A stretch of DNA of 64,000 bases, taken from Enchytraeus crypticus. Taxonomy: Eukaryota; Annelida; Clitellata; Enchytraeida; Enchytraeidae. The stretch spans positions 1,541,501 to 1,605,500 of the forward strand of contig CAJHZI010000811.1 of assembly GCA_905160935.1 (NCBI GenBank), written 5' to 3'. The notes under the pieces were generated by a model. That model worked only from the letters and a program-made list of their open reading frames with translations, ran no database searches and was not told where the DNA came from. A program made the translations under genes and the position numbers. Below are positions 26,526 through 37,489 of the stretch, piece by piece (position 1 is the first letter of the stretch; every line of letters begins with the position of its first letter).

Positions 26526-27060
26526 GTAAACAAATGAATTGTCCCGAAGAAGGCATGGGCGTAGCAAAATATGTGGACACTGTCCAAAACAATTTCCCCT
26601 AAATAAAAACATCATGAATCAGCGACTACCGCTATTGTACAATTGTTTAAATACTGCATCTCGGCGATTTTAAATACCTGAAAGTATTTCATTTTATTAA
26701 TATTTCATTACAAAAAAAATTACTTTTATTACTATTATTAACTTTTATTTCAATATATTTTTGTATACAAGTAACATTGCTACTATGCTATAGTACAAAC
26801 TCCTTGAGGCCGAGATCATTTAGCAATAAAGCAAAGTTTAAAACGAGCCAGTAAGTTATTATTTTTTCTAACGACTATTTCTACAGTTGCGTTGTGGCTG
26901 GTGAGCGATCTTTGAGACTGCTTTACAAGTTATTGGCACATTTTTGAGTTAAATATTTCAGTTTTAGCAAATCCTCTAGATGACTAAGCATATATTTCCT
27001 GTTTATGAAGAGAATTTTTAGCAAACTTAGATACATGATTAATCTTCCAGAGACTTTAGT
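26526..27060. other. Gene A intron 1, plain stretch
   Basis: Nothing recognised. Confidence 0.4.
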
Positions 27061-27064
27061 ATCC

Positions 27065-27150
27065 TTTAGTGGATGACTGATCTGGCTTTTGAATCCAGAA
27101 CACTTGTCTCTGAGACAAAGTCTCTAACCGTTACGCCATATCCCTGCCAA
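27065..27150 (-). repeat. tRNA-like relic
   Basis: Minus strand reads 'atatggcgtaacggttagag', close to a tRNA D-arm/A box, followed by an anticodon-arm-like region and a degenerate B box 'ggattcaaaa'. Probably a tRNA pseudogene or SINE head; not a functional tRNA. Confidence 0.45.
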
Positions 27151-27215
27151 AGATGTCAAATCGAAAATTTCCCGACGATAAACAAATGAGAATAAGGAAA
27201 TAAATGATAGAATAC

Positions 27216-27637
27216 CTGACATTATAAGACGTCATGTAGCCGGCTCTCTGCGCATCGTTAATGGCTATTTCTATGGCACCGCCATTGTTCCTGTCCACTG
27301 CATCGAAAATATACCCTATCCGTAGTTCCTTCGCCGTCTCCTCATTCGAAGAAATCGAATCCGAATCCTGGCTGGACGGTATCATCAGGTGCGTGGACGG
27401 ATCAACTGTCCTAACATCCGTAAAACTGGAGGATATGGAAGCGTCACTTGTTATCCAGGTCCTGTCATGAATGGTCGCTTCGTTCGACATACTGTCGGAT
27501 TCCAACGATGCATTTGTTTCTATCGATTGAACAGGGAAGATAATTGACTGAGATAGGAAGATCAGTAGGTATATGACCCTATAACGCTGTACTATAGTAC
27601 CGCCAGCATGCAAGCCTCGTTCAGTTCCTGACGACAT
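27216..27637 (-). CDS. Receptor guanylyl cyclase gene A, exon 1 (start, signal peptide, ligand-binding domain)
   Basis: Begins the protein at 27637. Residues about 20-37 (VIYLLIFLSQSIIFPVQS) form a signal peptide; a Ser/Asp-rich linker follows; from about residue 103 LRIGYIFDAVDRNNGGAIEI opens the ANF-type ligand-binding domain. The exon ends with a donor 'gtattc' in a phase that fits exon 2 exactly. Gene A is a single-pass receptor that should make cGMP upon ligand binding, like the natriuretic peptide and echinoderm egg-peptide receptors; its ligand cannot be told from sequence. It is the downstream tandem neighbour of gene B, same strand. Confidence 0.85.
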
Positions 27638-28590
27638 TATGTTAACAAAGATGTCCGTCGAACATCCACTAGAATATACACGGCAAGAATATACACGAAG
27701 TAGCTTGCAGTGTTTATAATGTACATTTAAAATTCATGTGACCTGATTAGCACTCTAGATGAAGATAAATACGACTTATCTCTAAAAATAGTACAAGATC
27801 AATCAAGTTGATATACTTACTTTGTTCCAAATTTTGCGGTATTTTATGATAAAATGATCATTAAAGCTTAAAACGTGTCATTGTTATTGAATTTATTGAA
27901 ATATAAGCTTAATAAACTAGAATCACTAAAAACCAACCAATCAACACGATACCTATATGAAATCGTATTATTTGTAGTTTAAAAGTATACTTTTAAAAGT
28001 GTTTTTGACAAAGCATAAGCGATACGATAAGTCGTTTGATTGATAAAAGGTTCATTGGTTTATATGACAACTGGTGAGTGTATGAATAATTGCTTCGAGT
28101 CTGCTATTCAAAAGAAAGGATCGTGACAGATACTGGTCAGTTTGACCTAAATTATTGCTAAGGATATGTATTCTTAAAAATTAACAAGTTAAATTGTAAA
28201 TAATGGTTGCATAATCGGCATAATTGTAAAATTGCATAATTTGTTGCATAATTGCAAAAAGTTGCATAATTGTAAAAAACGGTTGCATAAAGTACGGCTA
28301 CAGTGCTTCGATTTTCGAAAGCTGAATGATTACAAGTCCGTTATCATCTCCAACTGAATAAAATTTATTGAATAGATACATTAAAGTTGAAATAAATAAA
28401 TAAAACAGAATAAATAATTATGCTTAAACTCGCTGCTAGTAATTACTATTTACTATATGGTGCCTTGCGCACTGTAAAACAGACCTAAGGTACGCAATCT
28501 GCTTGTGTTTTAAAATTCGACTACGCAGAAACAGGAGGAAGGCAAAGGAAAACCACCTTACCTAGCGGCATTATACGGCATACATTACGG
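27638..28590. other. Upstream region of gene A
   Basis: Holds the presumed 5' UTR and promoter, for which I see no firm TATA or initiator. A small tandem repeat of 'gttgcataattgtaaaa' lies at about 28205-28290. Confidence 0.4.
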
Positions 28591-28599
28591 AATTATATG

Positions 28600-28733
28600 G
28601 CTGGAGCCAGTGGTCATGTCGGTAACACATTCGACCGCGGTTCAGTATGTGCGAGGTTCAAATCCTGGGCTCAGCCGTTATTGACATCACTTTCGAGTGA
28701 AGAAACTGACGATAATCTTAGCTTTAGCTTTAC
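28600..28733 (+). repeat. tRNA-derived SINE, family 1
   Basis: A-box-like 'agtggtcatgtcggtaa', B box 'aggttcaaatcctgg', then 'tcgagtgaagaaactgacg'. About 130 bp. Fourteen copies in the window. Confidence 0.8.
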
Positions 28734-28874
28734 TGTGCAGTACCATAGCGCAAATCTCTAACACTCACGCCTCTACTGTGACTGCTGCTTGTTATATAGG
28801 AATGTGTCTTTAGCACGGATCAGGAAGTATTCGTAGTGTTGTGAGGATCTTTTCTAGAGCTGGTGATGATTCTG

Positions 28875-28880
28875 TAACAC

Positions 28881-28911
<31 letters not shown>

Positions 28912-29028
28912 TGAGTGAGAGAGAGAGAGAGAGGGAAAGAAAGAGAAAGAGAAACAGAAAGAGAAAGAGAGTGATAAAATATAGAGGAACAGAATGATAT
29001 AAAGAGAGAGAATGAGAGAGATAGAGAA

Positions 29029-29061
<33 letters not shown>

Positions 29062-29084
29062 TAGAGAAAGAGAGAGAGAGAGAT

Positions 29085-29121
<37 letters not shown>

Positions 29122-29145
29122 GTGAAAGTGAGGAGATACACAAAA

Positions 29146-29186
<41 letters not shown>

Positions 29187-29215
29187 AAGAGAGAGAGAGA
29201 GAGAGAGCCAGAGAG
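28875..29215. repeat. (GA)n microsatellite array
   Basis: About 340 bp of GAGA with GAAA, GATA and GTGA variants. The long minus-strand Leu/Ser ORFs across it are artefacts of the repeat. Confidence 0.95.
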
Positions 29216-29484
29216 AAATGGAAGCCAAGAGAGAATAATACAAAGCGTGAGATGGACAAAAATAGGAGATATAATTTATAACAACAGCAAACAATAGCAT
29301 CGTATGTGAAGAAAGGTACTCCCCAATTAATTACCCATTTAATGAATCATAACGACCTAAGATTCAACCACTATTTTTATATTTAATATTTAAAACATGA
29401 TAAATAGTTGTTGAATGACATAATGGTTCCTTCTTAGATAAAATAATATTTTTAAAACATAATTTCAGTTCTCACATATCTTTA

Positions 29485-29660
29485 TGATTTTGTTTGGCTG
29501 GTTTTTGATCACCATTTATGATCTTTTTTCTTTCTCTTCAGTTCGCGCTATTTCAAATCATTTTTGTGAGCTATTTGTACTGACATGTGATGGGGAGACG
29601 TTCCTGACGTCGTCTATTCATGAGGAAACGAACGCTAAATCTATACTAAAACTATTATTA
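29485..29660 (+). repeat. LINE 3' end, (ATT)-tail family
   Basis: Shares 'tctctttctcttcag', 'tgacatgtgatggg' and 'cgttcctgacgtc' with the longer copy at 58200-59345. Confidence 0.6.
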
Positions 29661-29730
29661 ACTATGTTGTTTAAGTTTTTTCGTGTCTTTTTAGTAATGA
29701 TCTATTGTAAATTATAATGATCTATTATGT

Positions 29731-29860
29731 AGCTGGAGCCAGTGGTAATGTCGGTAAGATATTCGACTGCGGATCAGTATGTGCGGGTTCAAATCCTGGG
29801 CTCGCCCGTCACTGACATCTCTTTCGAGTGAGGAAACTAACGTTAACATTAACTTTACCA
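29731..29860 (+). repeat. tRNA-derived SINE, family 1
   Basis: 'ctggagccagtggtaatg', 'gggttcaaatcctggg', 'ttcgagtgaggaaacta'. Confidence 0.85.
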
Positions 29861-30169
29861 GCTTGCTAAAGAAGTTATTTGTTGACACCGTCACAAATCC
29901 ACATTCTACCACTAGTAACCCTCGGTGATTTGAAGAGATTAAAATAAACAATTATTTGCGAGCAATTAGTTGACGAGTCATCTTTGGTATCAGCGTATCG
30001 ACTGATAAACTTTTGAGGAAGCTGGCCGCAGGGCATGAAAACATGAGTAGGAGAGTTTCCACTATATCCACTAAATCACGGATAGCGGGGTTACAGGCAA
30101 ACATGGGTAGAGGGGTTACAGTGCTTGTAAAACATGGCTACATATTTGCCGGTTCCTTGGCATATGTAA

Positions 30170-30595
30170 ATTAGAGTGATTAGATATTAGATTGACCAGA
30201 TTTTAGGTGTCTAGATATTAGATTGACCAGCTATAAGAGTGGCAAGATATTAGAGTGTCCAGATATAAGAGTGTCCAGATATTAGAGTGACCTGATATTA
30301 GAGTGCCCGGACCCTAGAGTGACCAGATATTAGAGTGACCGGATACTAGAGTGACCGGATATTAATTAGAGTGTCCGGATATTAGAATGCCCGGATACTA
30401 GATTGACCGGATACTAGAGTGACTGGATACTAGAGTGACCGGATACTAGAGTGACCGGATACTAGAGTGAGCGGATACTAGAGTGATCGGATATTAGAGT
30501 GCCCGGATACTAGATTGACCGGATACTAAAGTGATCGGATACTAGAGTGAACGGATACTAGAGTGACCGGATACTAGAGTGACCAGATTGACAAG
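30170..30595. repeat. Minisatellite, 15-17 bp unit
   Basis: About 25 copies of a unit like 'gagtgaccggatacta', with 'attaga' and 'gcccgg' variants. Confidence 0.95.
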
Positions 30596-30684
30596 GGAAA
30601 ATTCTGCGAGATCATTTTACAGAATTTGTTAGTATCACCTGCTAATTACGAAATGGGAATTCCAAGATAAACTTTTTAGGATGA

Positions 30685-30785
30685 GTAGAGGTGATCATGC
30701 CCTCGTGATCATGCCCTCGTGATCATGCCCTCACGATCATGCCCTCGTGATCGTGCCCTCGTGATCGTGCCCTCGTGATCGTGCC
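30685..30785. repeat. Minisatellite, 15-bp unit
   Basis: Seven or so copies of 'ccctcgtgatcatg'; in the later copies the unit changed to 'gatcgtg'. Confidence 0.9.
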
Positions 30786-30789
30786 CATC

Positions 30790-31678
30790 TTGAAACAATT
30801 TATCTCCTACTTGTATTCCTCCTTCAATGTCTTTTTATAGCTTCCTCCATCATTGCCTCGGCGCAAATGTTAAATAATAGCTGTCGAAATGCCTTGTCAT
30901 ACTCCAAGTCCTATTTCACCTTCATCTGAGTATTTTTGTTGGATCCTGATCATAGATCTCTGATTCATGTACAAGTTTAGAATTAATCTCTTCAGCCAAT
31001 TCCTATTATTTTCATATTTTCAAGGTATTCATAGTCGTTATCCAATCAATCATGTCAAAGGCCTTCTCAAAATCCACAAAACATACAAAGACGTCATTTT
31101 TTTAATTATAAGAAACAGCAAAAGTTGCTGCCAATTAGAATATCGGTGGAATTATATATAATGAGCAATTTGGTAGCGCAATTAGACCAAGCCCGGACAA
31201 ATTAAATTACAGTTATTTCCAAAGATCGTTGTTGTAAATAAATGTAAATTCTTCATTTGACATTTGTTGTTAACCTCACTTGACCTATACTTGTTTTCGA
31301 CTTATAACTAGCATAATTAGATTAATTGGATTGTCCGTAAATTGCATTTCTTATATCATTATACCAAATATAATAGGGGCACTAACTTTTTAAACAACAT
31401 TCATATATTATCCAAAGTTCATAAGTAATGAAGGCTTCCGTCAGCTTAGAAACAGATTTTAGTTTACTTTTCAGGTCGACATCTAGGAAAACTCAACAAA
31501 GGTATAATTTCACTGTTATCAAAATTTAACAAGTAAGCAAACTTCAAACCTTTATTATTTGTACACTGTTAACATCGGTTATATTTTGTAGGAAATCATT
31601 TTATTCCAGTAATATCGCCCATTTACCATTAAATGAGCTCTTCACGTTAAATTTATAATCACATAAAAAAAGAACTAG
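30790..31678. other. Between genes B and A, plain stretch
   Basis: One antisense-like stretch (30967-31161) encodes LFSQFLLF...HVKGL.KIHKTYKDV, possibly a very decayed LINE fragment. No convincing last exon of gene B. Confidence 0.35.
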
Positions 31679-31679
31679 T

Positions 31680-31880
31680 CATCATCATCATCGTCATCGT
31701 CATCGTCGTCATGATCATGATCATGATCATCATTATCATGATCATCATGATCATCATCTTCATCATCATCATCATCATCATCATTATCTCCTCTTTATTC
31801 CCAGTTTATCTAGGGTTGGGATACGAGTAGATCTTCTCCATTCCTCTCTGTTCCATACCATATCATCTGTCAATCCCATA
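31680..31880 (-). repeat. LINE 3' end with (GAT)n tail
   Basis: (ATC)n run, then 'cccagtttatctagggttgg'; antisense codes WNREEWRR, a reverse transcriptase end. Same family at 40107, 45455, 53765, 55465 and 63600. Confidence 0.65.
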
Positions 31881-32790
31881 CATGTAAAATCTATTTCAGT
31901 CTTTTCAACAAAAAGCACTAGTAATTCGTTTAAAATTTCTGGCGTCAAGACAGCAATTGTGTAACTAAAGTAAGCCTTGGAATGACTGCCTATATCTGAG
32001 TGCTTATTTGTAAAGAAGGCCACCCAAATTTGTCATTTGCTAATAATCTGGGTTTCTACTTTATTCGTTTTGGATGAAACCTACAGAGCAAGCCGCAAGC
32101 ACTGATTTATTTGTCATTTCTAATTGCAAATTAACCGTTGTCACGGTAAACCAATCAAATATATGCCTAACAGTCCTAACTGTGCAAAGTGCTGAAATTT
32201 AATTTCGTTTTTCGTCAGTTGCTCCCGACACAACGCACATATTTACCAATTTTTTAAGTTAACTTTTTTGTTTTAAGGTTTCTCGAGTCTGTTCTCGAAG
32301 TGTTCTCGAAGTCTAAAATATTAGTGTTCTATTAGTGTACTCGAAGTCTACTTGTACCGATGTTGAAATTCACTTTGAACGTGTAACACTTAGCAGCTGG
32401 ATTATTAGTATGACAACTTTTGAAGTAAATAGTCTGCAAGTAAGCCTACTCATATCCATACAGCGGTTAAAAAGCATTGAGATTAGCATTGAAGAAGAAA
32501 GAAATGCATTGAAATTAGCATTGTAGAAGACCCTAAACGGAAACATTGTTGAGATTCTATTGATTTAAAGCTTCCTTCCTAGTAACCAGTATGTCATCAT
32601 CGCACCTTTTCCCTGCAAGCAGATAAGGCAAATGTTGTAAATAATCAAAACAGTAAATAGTTCATAAAGCATAGAAATCTCCCTAATTATATTAACTTTC
32701 TTCAAAGTATAAAATTAACTACAAGTTTATAATTAATTTTTTAACTTTCAGTATTCACTAGCAATCAGTGAAATGAACTTAATTACGTGC
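31881..32790. other. Between genes B and A, plain stretch
   Basis: Nothing recognised, apart from a small 'tctcgaagt' repeat near 32290-32350. Confidence 0.35.
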
Positions 32791-32794
32791 ATGT

Positions 32795-33070
32795 AACACT
32801 TCTTATAGTGCACTGCCCAACGGCAGGTCCAGGACATATATCTTCCAACCAATTCTATCCTCAGCCTTCTTTTAAATCTCTATATATGAATTGTTACCAG
32901 GTCATTCAGCATATCTCATGTCTCGGTCTTCCTCTAACTCTTTTCCCCTGCATTCTTCTTTCCATTAATCATTTAGCAAACCATCTTTTTTATAATACGT
33001 CTTATTCAGCTTTTCTTTCTACTTCTTATCACATTTATTAACTGTCCATCTGTACCGACTCTTCATGAAC
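32795..33070 (-). repeat. Decayed LINE 3' end, (GA)-tail family
   Basis: 'tagtgcactgcccaacggca' and the downstream blocks match the family at 44530 and 53225 with many changes. Confidence 0.5.
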
Positions 33071-33264
33071 CTCCGCATTCAAGAACAAGATTCAAGTATG
33101 CAATACAAAGAACTGTTAATATAATAATGGATTTGCTTGAACTATAACATGATATACCATTAATCTAGGAGAGATTCTGCTTATGACGAGGTGAGCCCCC
33201 TGTGCCTTCCTCAGATTAGACTAATGTTTACTGGGCAGGGGCGTCACTCCCTGAGAACACTGTT

Positions 33265-33440
33265 TGAGGTAAATATTATTGATTTTTAAATTATATTATT
33301 GCTATAGGTAATAAACCTCAATTTTTAGATTATATTATTGCTATAGGTAATAAACCCTAATTTTTAAATTATATTATTGCTATAGGTAATAAACCCCAAC
33401 TTTTAAATTATATTATTGCTATAGGTAATAAACCCCAAAA
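33265..33440. repeat. Tandem repeat, about 39-bp unit
   Basis: Four to five copies of a unit with 'attatattattgctatagg' and 'taataaacc'. Confidence 0.92.
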
Positions 33441-33706
33441 ATTACTACATCCATACATTAATTTAACCGCTATAGATTCGTGGTTAGCTACTTATAAATG
33501 AATAAACTAAATACTTAGCTAATATATTCTATCTTTATCTGTCGAGACCTACATGTACCTTACCTTAACGAAGATGTCTCCTCGAGGTTCAGTCTCGTAC
33601 CCAACAAATGAGGATAGACAGTTTCTTGATGTTTCGCTCAGATGGATTTTGGATGCTGCGGAAATATTCATTAAACTGAGTACTAGCAATAAATGTGTTA
33701 AATATT

Positions 33707-33710
<4 letters not shown>

Positions 33711-33762
<52 letters not shown>
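33711..33762. repeat. (TC)n microsatellite
   Basis: Pure CT run. Confidence 0.95.
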
Positions 33763-33763
<1 letters not shown>

Positions 33764-33799
33764 ATGCTCTGTAAGTGATAAGTTCAAGGTACATAACCT

Positions 33800-35818
33800 A
33801 ACCACATTCTGCTGTCAAATGACAAAGTGTAAGCTGCATTAATAATAACGAAAATCACTTCACTAGAGGATAGGTTTAATCCACACCGTAACGTATCCGC
33901 TAGTTTGAATAACTTTGACTTCTGAGATAGTTTTCCTTTGCTCTCTTAAGTTCTCACTTAGGTGCCCCTCTCGATCCGTGCATCTTACGGTTGGTCTATT
34001 TTAGTGGTCCGGACACAGCTTGTAAAATTAATTAAGATGAGTTTGATAGTACAGGTTTTTAAATAATCCATGAATGCACTGATTTCGAAATTATTCATTC
34101 TTCAAAAATACTTCTTCAAATATAAATATGCTTCGCAGATTATTTTGTTTTCAGTTTTTCCTGTCCTTGAACTATCTGAATGTTCGACTCTGTAATTCTG
34201 AGTAATACCTTTTAAATTATTTTAGAATTTGTATTGTAAACTCACTTTAGTTGAAGGCCATCTTGATTAAATGTTATGACTACTGATTGTTAAAGTCTAC
34301 ATGTACAAGTATTTTTCATTTTAATGCATATGATTTGTGCATGGTTGCAATAACCTTCTTTTGAGTGTTCTAAATAAAAGCAGATATACATATAAATTAT
34401 TTAAAAAAATGAGAACCTCACTCAGATTCAAAATGTCTAGTCATTTTTGGTTTTAAAGGCTGATAAACATTTTGTTGATCACTGTAAATCGTCTATCACA
34501 AGCATAACAGAATCATTAAAATGTACGATGCCTTTAGCTGCAAATGTTGCATCTGTTCAGATACTTTGCAGGAAATTTGATAACCTGTATCCAATAATTA
34601 AAATTTATCTTAGAGTTTACTACCTCAAAAAGTATAAAGCTCGTTTTACAAATCGCCATTTTACTGCTTGTTAGATCTGGAACTTTATTCCATCCACCTT
34701 TTACAATTATAGTTTTCAGGACTACATCAATTTGTGTTACTATGACTGTTAATTTGGCAGTAACAGATATACCTGAAGAAATTATAATCCACTTTTCGTT
34801 GTATTTTCTTGACGTCACTTATGATCCTGAATTGCGACCAACACATTTTTTGCATTAAAGTTTACAAGCAACCTCTAAACCAAGATATCCAGGTTTGAGA
34901 CTGAAAATTAACTCATATTTGGTTACTTTATTAATGTAGTATTGCATTTATTAAAGTTTATATATAACACCTCTTAAGATAAGCTTATATAAAAGAAGAA
35001 CATAAAAATTCGCATAGCTCTAAATTGCAATATTAGCTAAATTTAATCTAAAAGGCATAATGACTTTTAAATGTAAATTTGTTTATAGCCCATTTTCACA
35101 ATGGAATTAGATCTTGCTATTACTTTAGTTAGAATAATTAGTAGAGAAATGAGCTTCTATCGGTGAGTTTTGTTTCATTTATGTAGCTTATATTAATAAC
35201 AGAAAGTAATTTAACAGTTTTTATATCTCCAGTAACTGATTTAATACCTTGAAACTCATTCTCGTATTTTTTAAATTTTTATATGAGTGAAATGGGAGCA
35301 GATAAATATCCAAGTCATTATAGTGTCTAAAGTCAAGCACACCTGAAAACCAGGAGCATGATTTAGGCTATTTAGCGTCTGTAATTGAATTTAACACTAT
35401 ACAACATGTAATAGGATATGCAATATCCTATAATAATAATAGAACATGTAATAGTTATGGCGTTATAAAATGGAATAACAATAAATTATTAGCTAGGACA
35501 TATTCTTCAGTATAAATTTAATGACCTAATTAGTTTTGCCTAATCATCCCACTATTTTAAGATTAAATAAAATATGGAATCAACTGTCCTATAAACTACC
35601 ACATTGCATGTGTTGTTAAATGTAAGACATATAATAATTATTAGTTAATAAAAATAATATTAAAATAAAAATATTATTATTATAATTATTAATAATAATA
35701 GTAGTATAATGATTTATCAATTATTTATTAATTTAGCATGCTAAAGTAAGATAGGATACAAATATCGTAAATAAATATTTTAGCATCTACATACATAGAG
35801 TTTACTGTTCAATAGTAC
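33800..35818. other. Downstream of gene B exon 20
   Basis: About 2 kb where the next gene B exon was expected. I searched for an in-phase exon with a cyclase C-terminal pattern (I.(I/V)S, RG.(V/M).KGKG, (T/Y)(Y/F)WL) and did not find one. ATT-rich near 35640-35700. Confidence 0.4.
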
Positions 35819-35902
35819 CTTCTCCAGTAGATTCCATCCTGGAGGCGACGTTGACGGTGTCTCCAAACAAACAGTAGCGCGGCATCACGTGACCAACAAC
35901 CC
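35819..35902 (-). CDS. Receptor guanylyl cyclase gene B, exon 20 (cyclase domain)
   Basis: 84-bp exon: [28 protein letters not shown]-type signature (split here as [15 protein letters not shown] and [12 protein letters not shown]). The Cys in RYCLFGD, together with the Glu in exon 19, is the pair that selects GTP over ATP in guanylyl cyclases. The NVASRM block is the catalytic Asn/Arg motif. Acceptor 'gagcag', donor 'gtacta', phase consistent with exon 19. Further coding sequence is expected to the left. Confidence 0.92.
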
Positions 35903-35924
35903 CTGCTCACATTAATACCTCTCA

Positions 35925-36420
35925 GTTAAATCTACTAAATAGTTGGTGGAACTCTATATATAGGACTCTTTTTGGATATAATAAATGGGAATCAGTTAAG
36001 GAACTTATACATAATTTGGGGAGAATTGATTTAAAAAGTTCTGTGCAACAAAGAAAACTATTGTTCATAAGGAAATGTCTAAGTGATTACTGCAGCAATT
36101 CTAATCAATACGTGTTTAGCATTATGCTAAATTTTGCAAATAGACCTTACTGCTATTCTCTCTGTGTTAATAACTCCCGTGACATTGATTGGTCAGTTTT
36201 AACCATTAAGGAAGCTGTTCGTAGAAAATTTGTTAACAGTGTGGAACTGTCACTCTTGAATGCTTCACTGATAGTTTAACATTGTTTCACTCTCAGATAC
36301 TTGTTTGCATCTGCATTGGTTGCTTGTTGTGTATGTTTTGCACATATTTGTAATTTCTTTCTCTATGCTTTGTCTGTGGATTTATTCACGAATAAATAAA
36401 TAAATAAATTAATCAATAAA
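35925..36420 (+). mobile_element. LINE 3' end with (AATA)n tail, next to exon 20
   Basis: Plus-strand frame FGYNKWESVKELIHNLGRID and KLLFIRKCLSDY is a jockey/CR1-type reverse transcriptase C-terminus; the stop near 36279 is followed by an untranslated end and '(aata)n'. Its 5'-truncated edge lies about 25 bp from the exon 20 acceptor. Confidence 0.7.
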
Positions 36421-36454
36421 TAATTTGACTTAAAAAGAAATTCACCGCATTACT

Positions 36455-36625
36455 AAGTATATTGTATTATGTATATTGTATTATGTATATTGTATTATGT
36501 ATATTGTATTATGTATATTGTATTATGTATATTGTATTATGTATATTGCATTATGTATATTGTATTATGTATATTGTATTACGTATATTGTATTATGTAT
36601 ATTGTATTATGTACATTGTATTAGG
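36455..36625. repeat. Minisatellite, 14-bp unit
   Basis: About twelve copies of 'tgtattatgtatat'. Confidence 0.95.
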
Positions 36626-36911
36626 TAGGAGTTCATTTTCTTACGCAGCACCCACAATCTGGAACTCCTTACCTGCCAATCTTCGCTTTTATTTTTCTCT
36701 TTCAACATTCTATAGCAAGCTTAAGACTTACCTTTTCCCACCATAGACATAATCAATCTACCCAGACCATTTTTTGATCACCGGATGGGCTTTCGTTTAG
36801 AACCATACTTCTCCTCAGCACATATTGGTCTGAGTGAATTTATCTGTAGTGATGTTGTGCTGTTGGGGACGTTCCTGACATCACTCCTGGATGAGGAACG
36901 GACGTTAAACC

Positions 36912-36952
<41 letters not shown>
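36625..36952 (+). mobile_element. CR1-like LINE 3' end with (ATT)n tail
   Basis: Frame SFSYAAPTIWNSLPANLRF then FYSKLKTYLFPP and stop: the standard C-terminus of CR1-like reverse transcriptases. The untranslated end carries 'ggacgttcctgacatcactc' and an ATT tail. Confidence 0.85.
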
Positions 36953-37099
36953 GTCACAGTTAGGTTCATAAAATATATGGCTATTGCATGATCTAGACAG
37001 CAATATATGATGCTGACATTTTTCTGAAACGTGATAATTTACCTAAATAATGATTGTCATTAATGAAGATCATTACTGCAGGCAATTATTTATACACAC

Positions 37100-37289
37100 C
37101 CGCCGCACAGGGTCCGGTGTGGATTCCAATGCGAAGTAGAAGAGGAGTGCTCGGTTTATGACGGATACGGAACCGCGAGGCTTCTTTCAGTAAGTCCAGC
37201 GCCATGTTTGATATCTCACACACGTGACGTCCTTCATTAAGTCTCGGCGCTCCACTGACCACCATGTATGCGTCTCCTATCGTCTCTAC
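37100..37289 (-). CDS. Receptor guanylyl cyclase gene B, exon 19 (cyclase domain)
   Basis: 190-bp exon: [15 protein letters not shown], then [20 protein letters not shown] and PCAAG. It holds the guanine-binding Glu (VETIGD) and the second metal-binding Asp. The acceptor 'gatacag' sits directly on an (ATTG)n tract; the donor is 'gtgtgt'. Confidence 0.92.
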
Positions 37290-37460
37290 CTGTATCAATC
37301 AATCAATCAATCAGTCATTCAATCAATCAATTAATCAATCAATCAATCAATGAACGAATCAGTCAATCAACCAATCAGTAAAGCAATCAATCAATAAATC
37401 ATTCAATCTATCAATGAATCAATCAACCAATCAATCGATCGATCGATCGACTAATCAATT
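37290..37460. repeat. (ATTG)n-type array beside exon 19
   Basis: Imperfect 'aatcaatc' repeats ending 3 bp from the exon 19 splice acceptor. Confidence 0.85.
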
Positions 37461-37489
37461 TTAATTATTAACTATCTATAAAACATATA

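Noticed and set aside
27065-27150. Possible functional tRNA gene
   Set aside because: The A-box region is good but the B box and acceptor stem do not hold together; read as a tRNA or SINE relic.
28810-29300. Long Ser/Leu-rich ORFs on the minus strand
   Set aside because: They are translations of a (GA)n microsatellite in three frames.
34447-34818. ORFs of 75 and 94 residues on opposite strands
   Set aside because: No motif, no start context, mutual shadows in an AT-rich intergenic stretch; not supported as genes.
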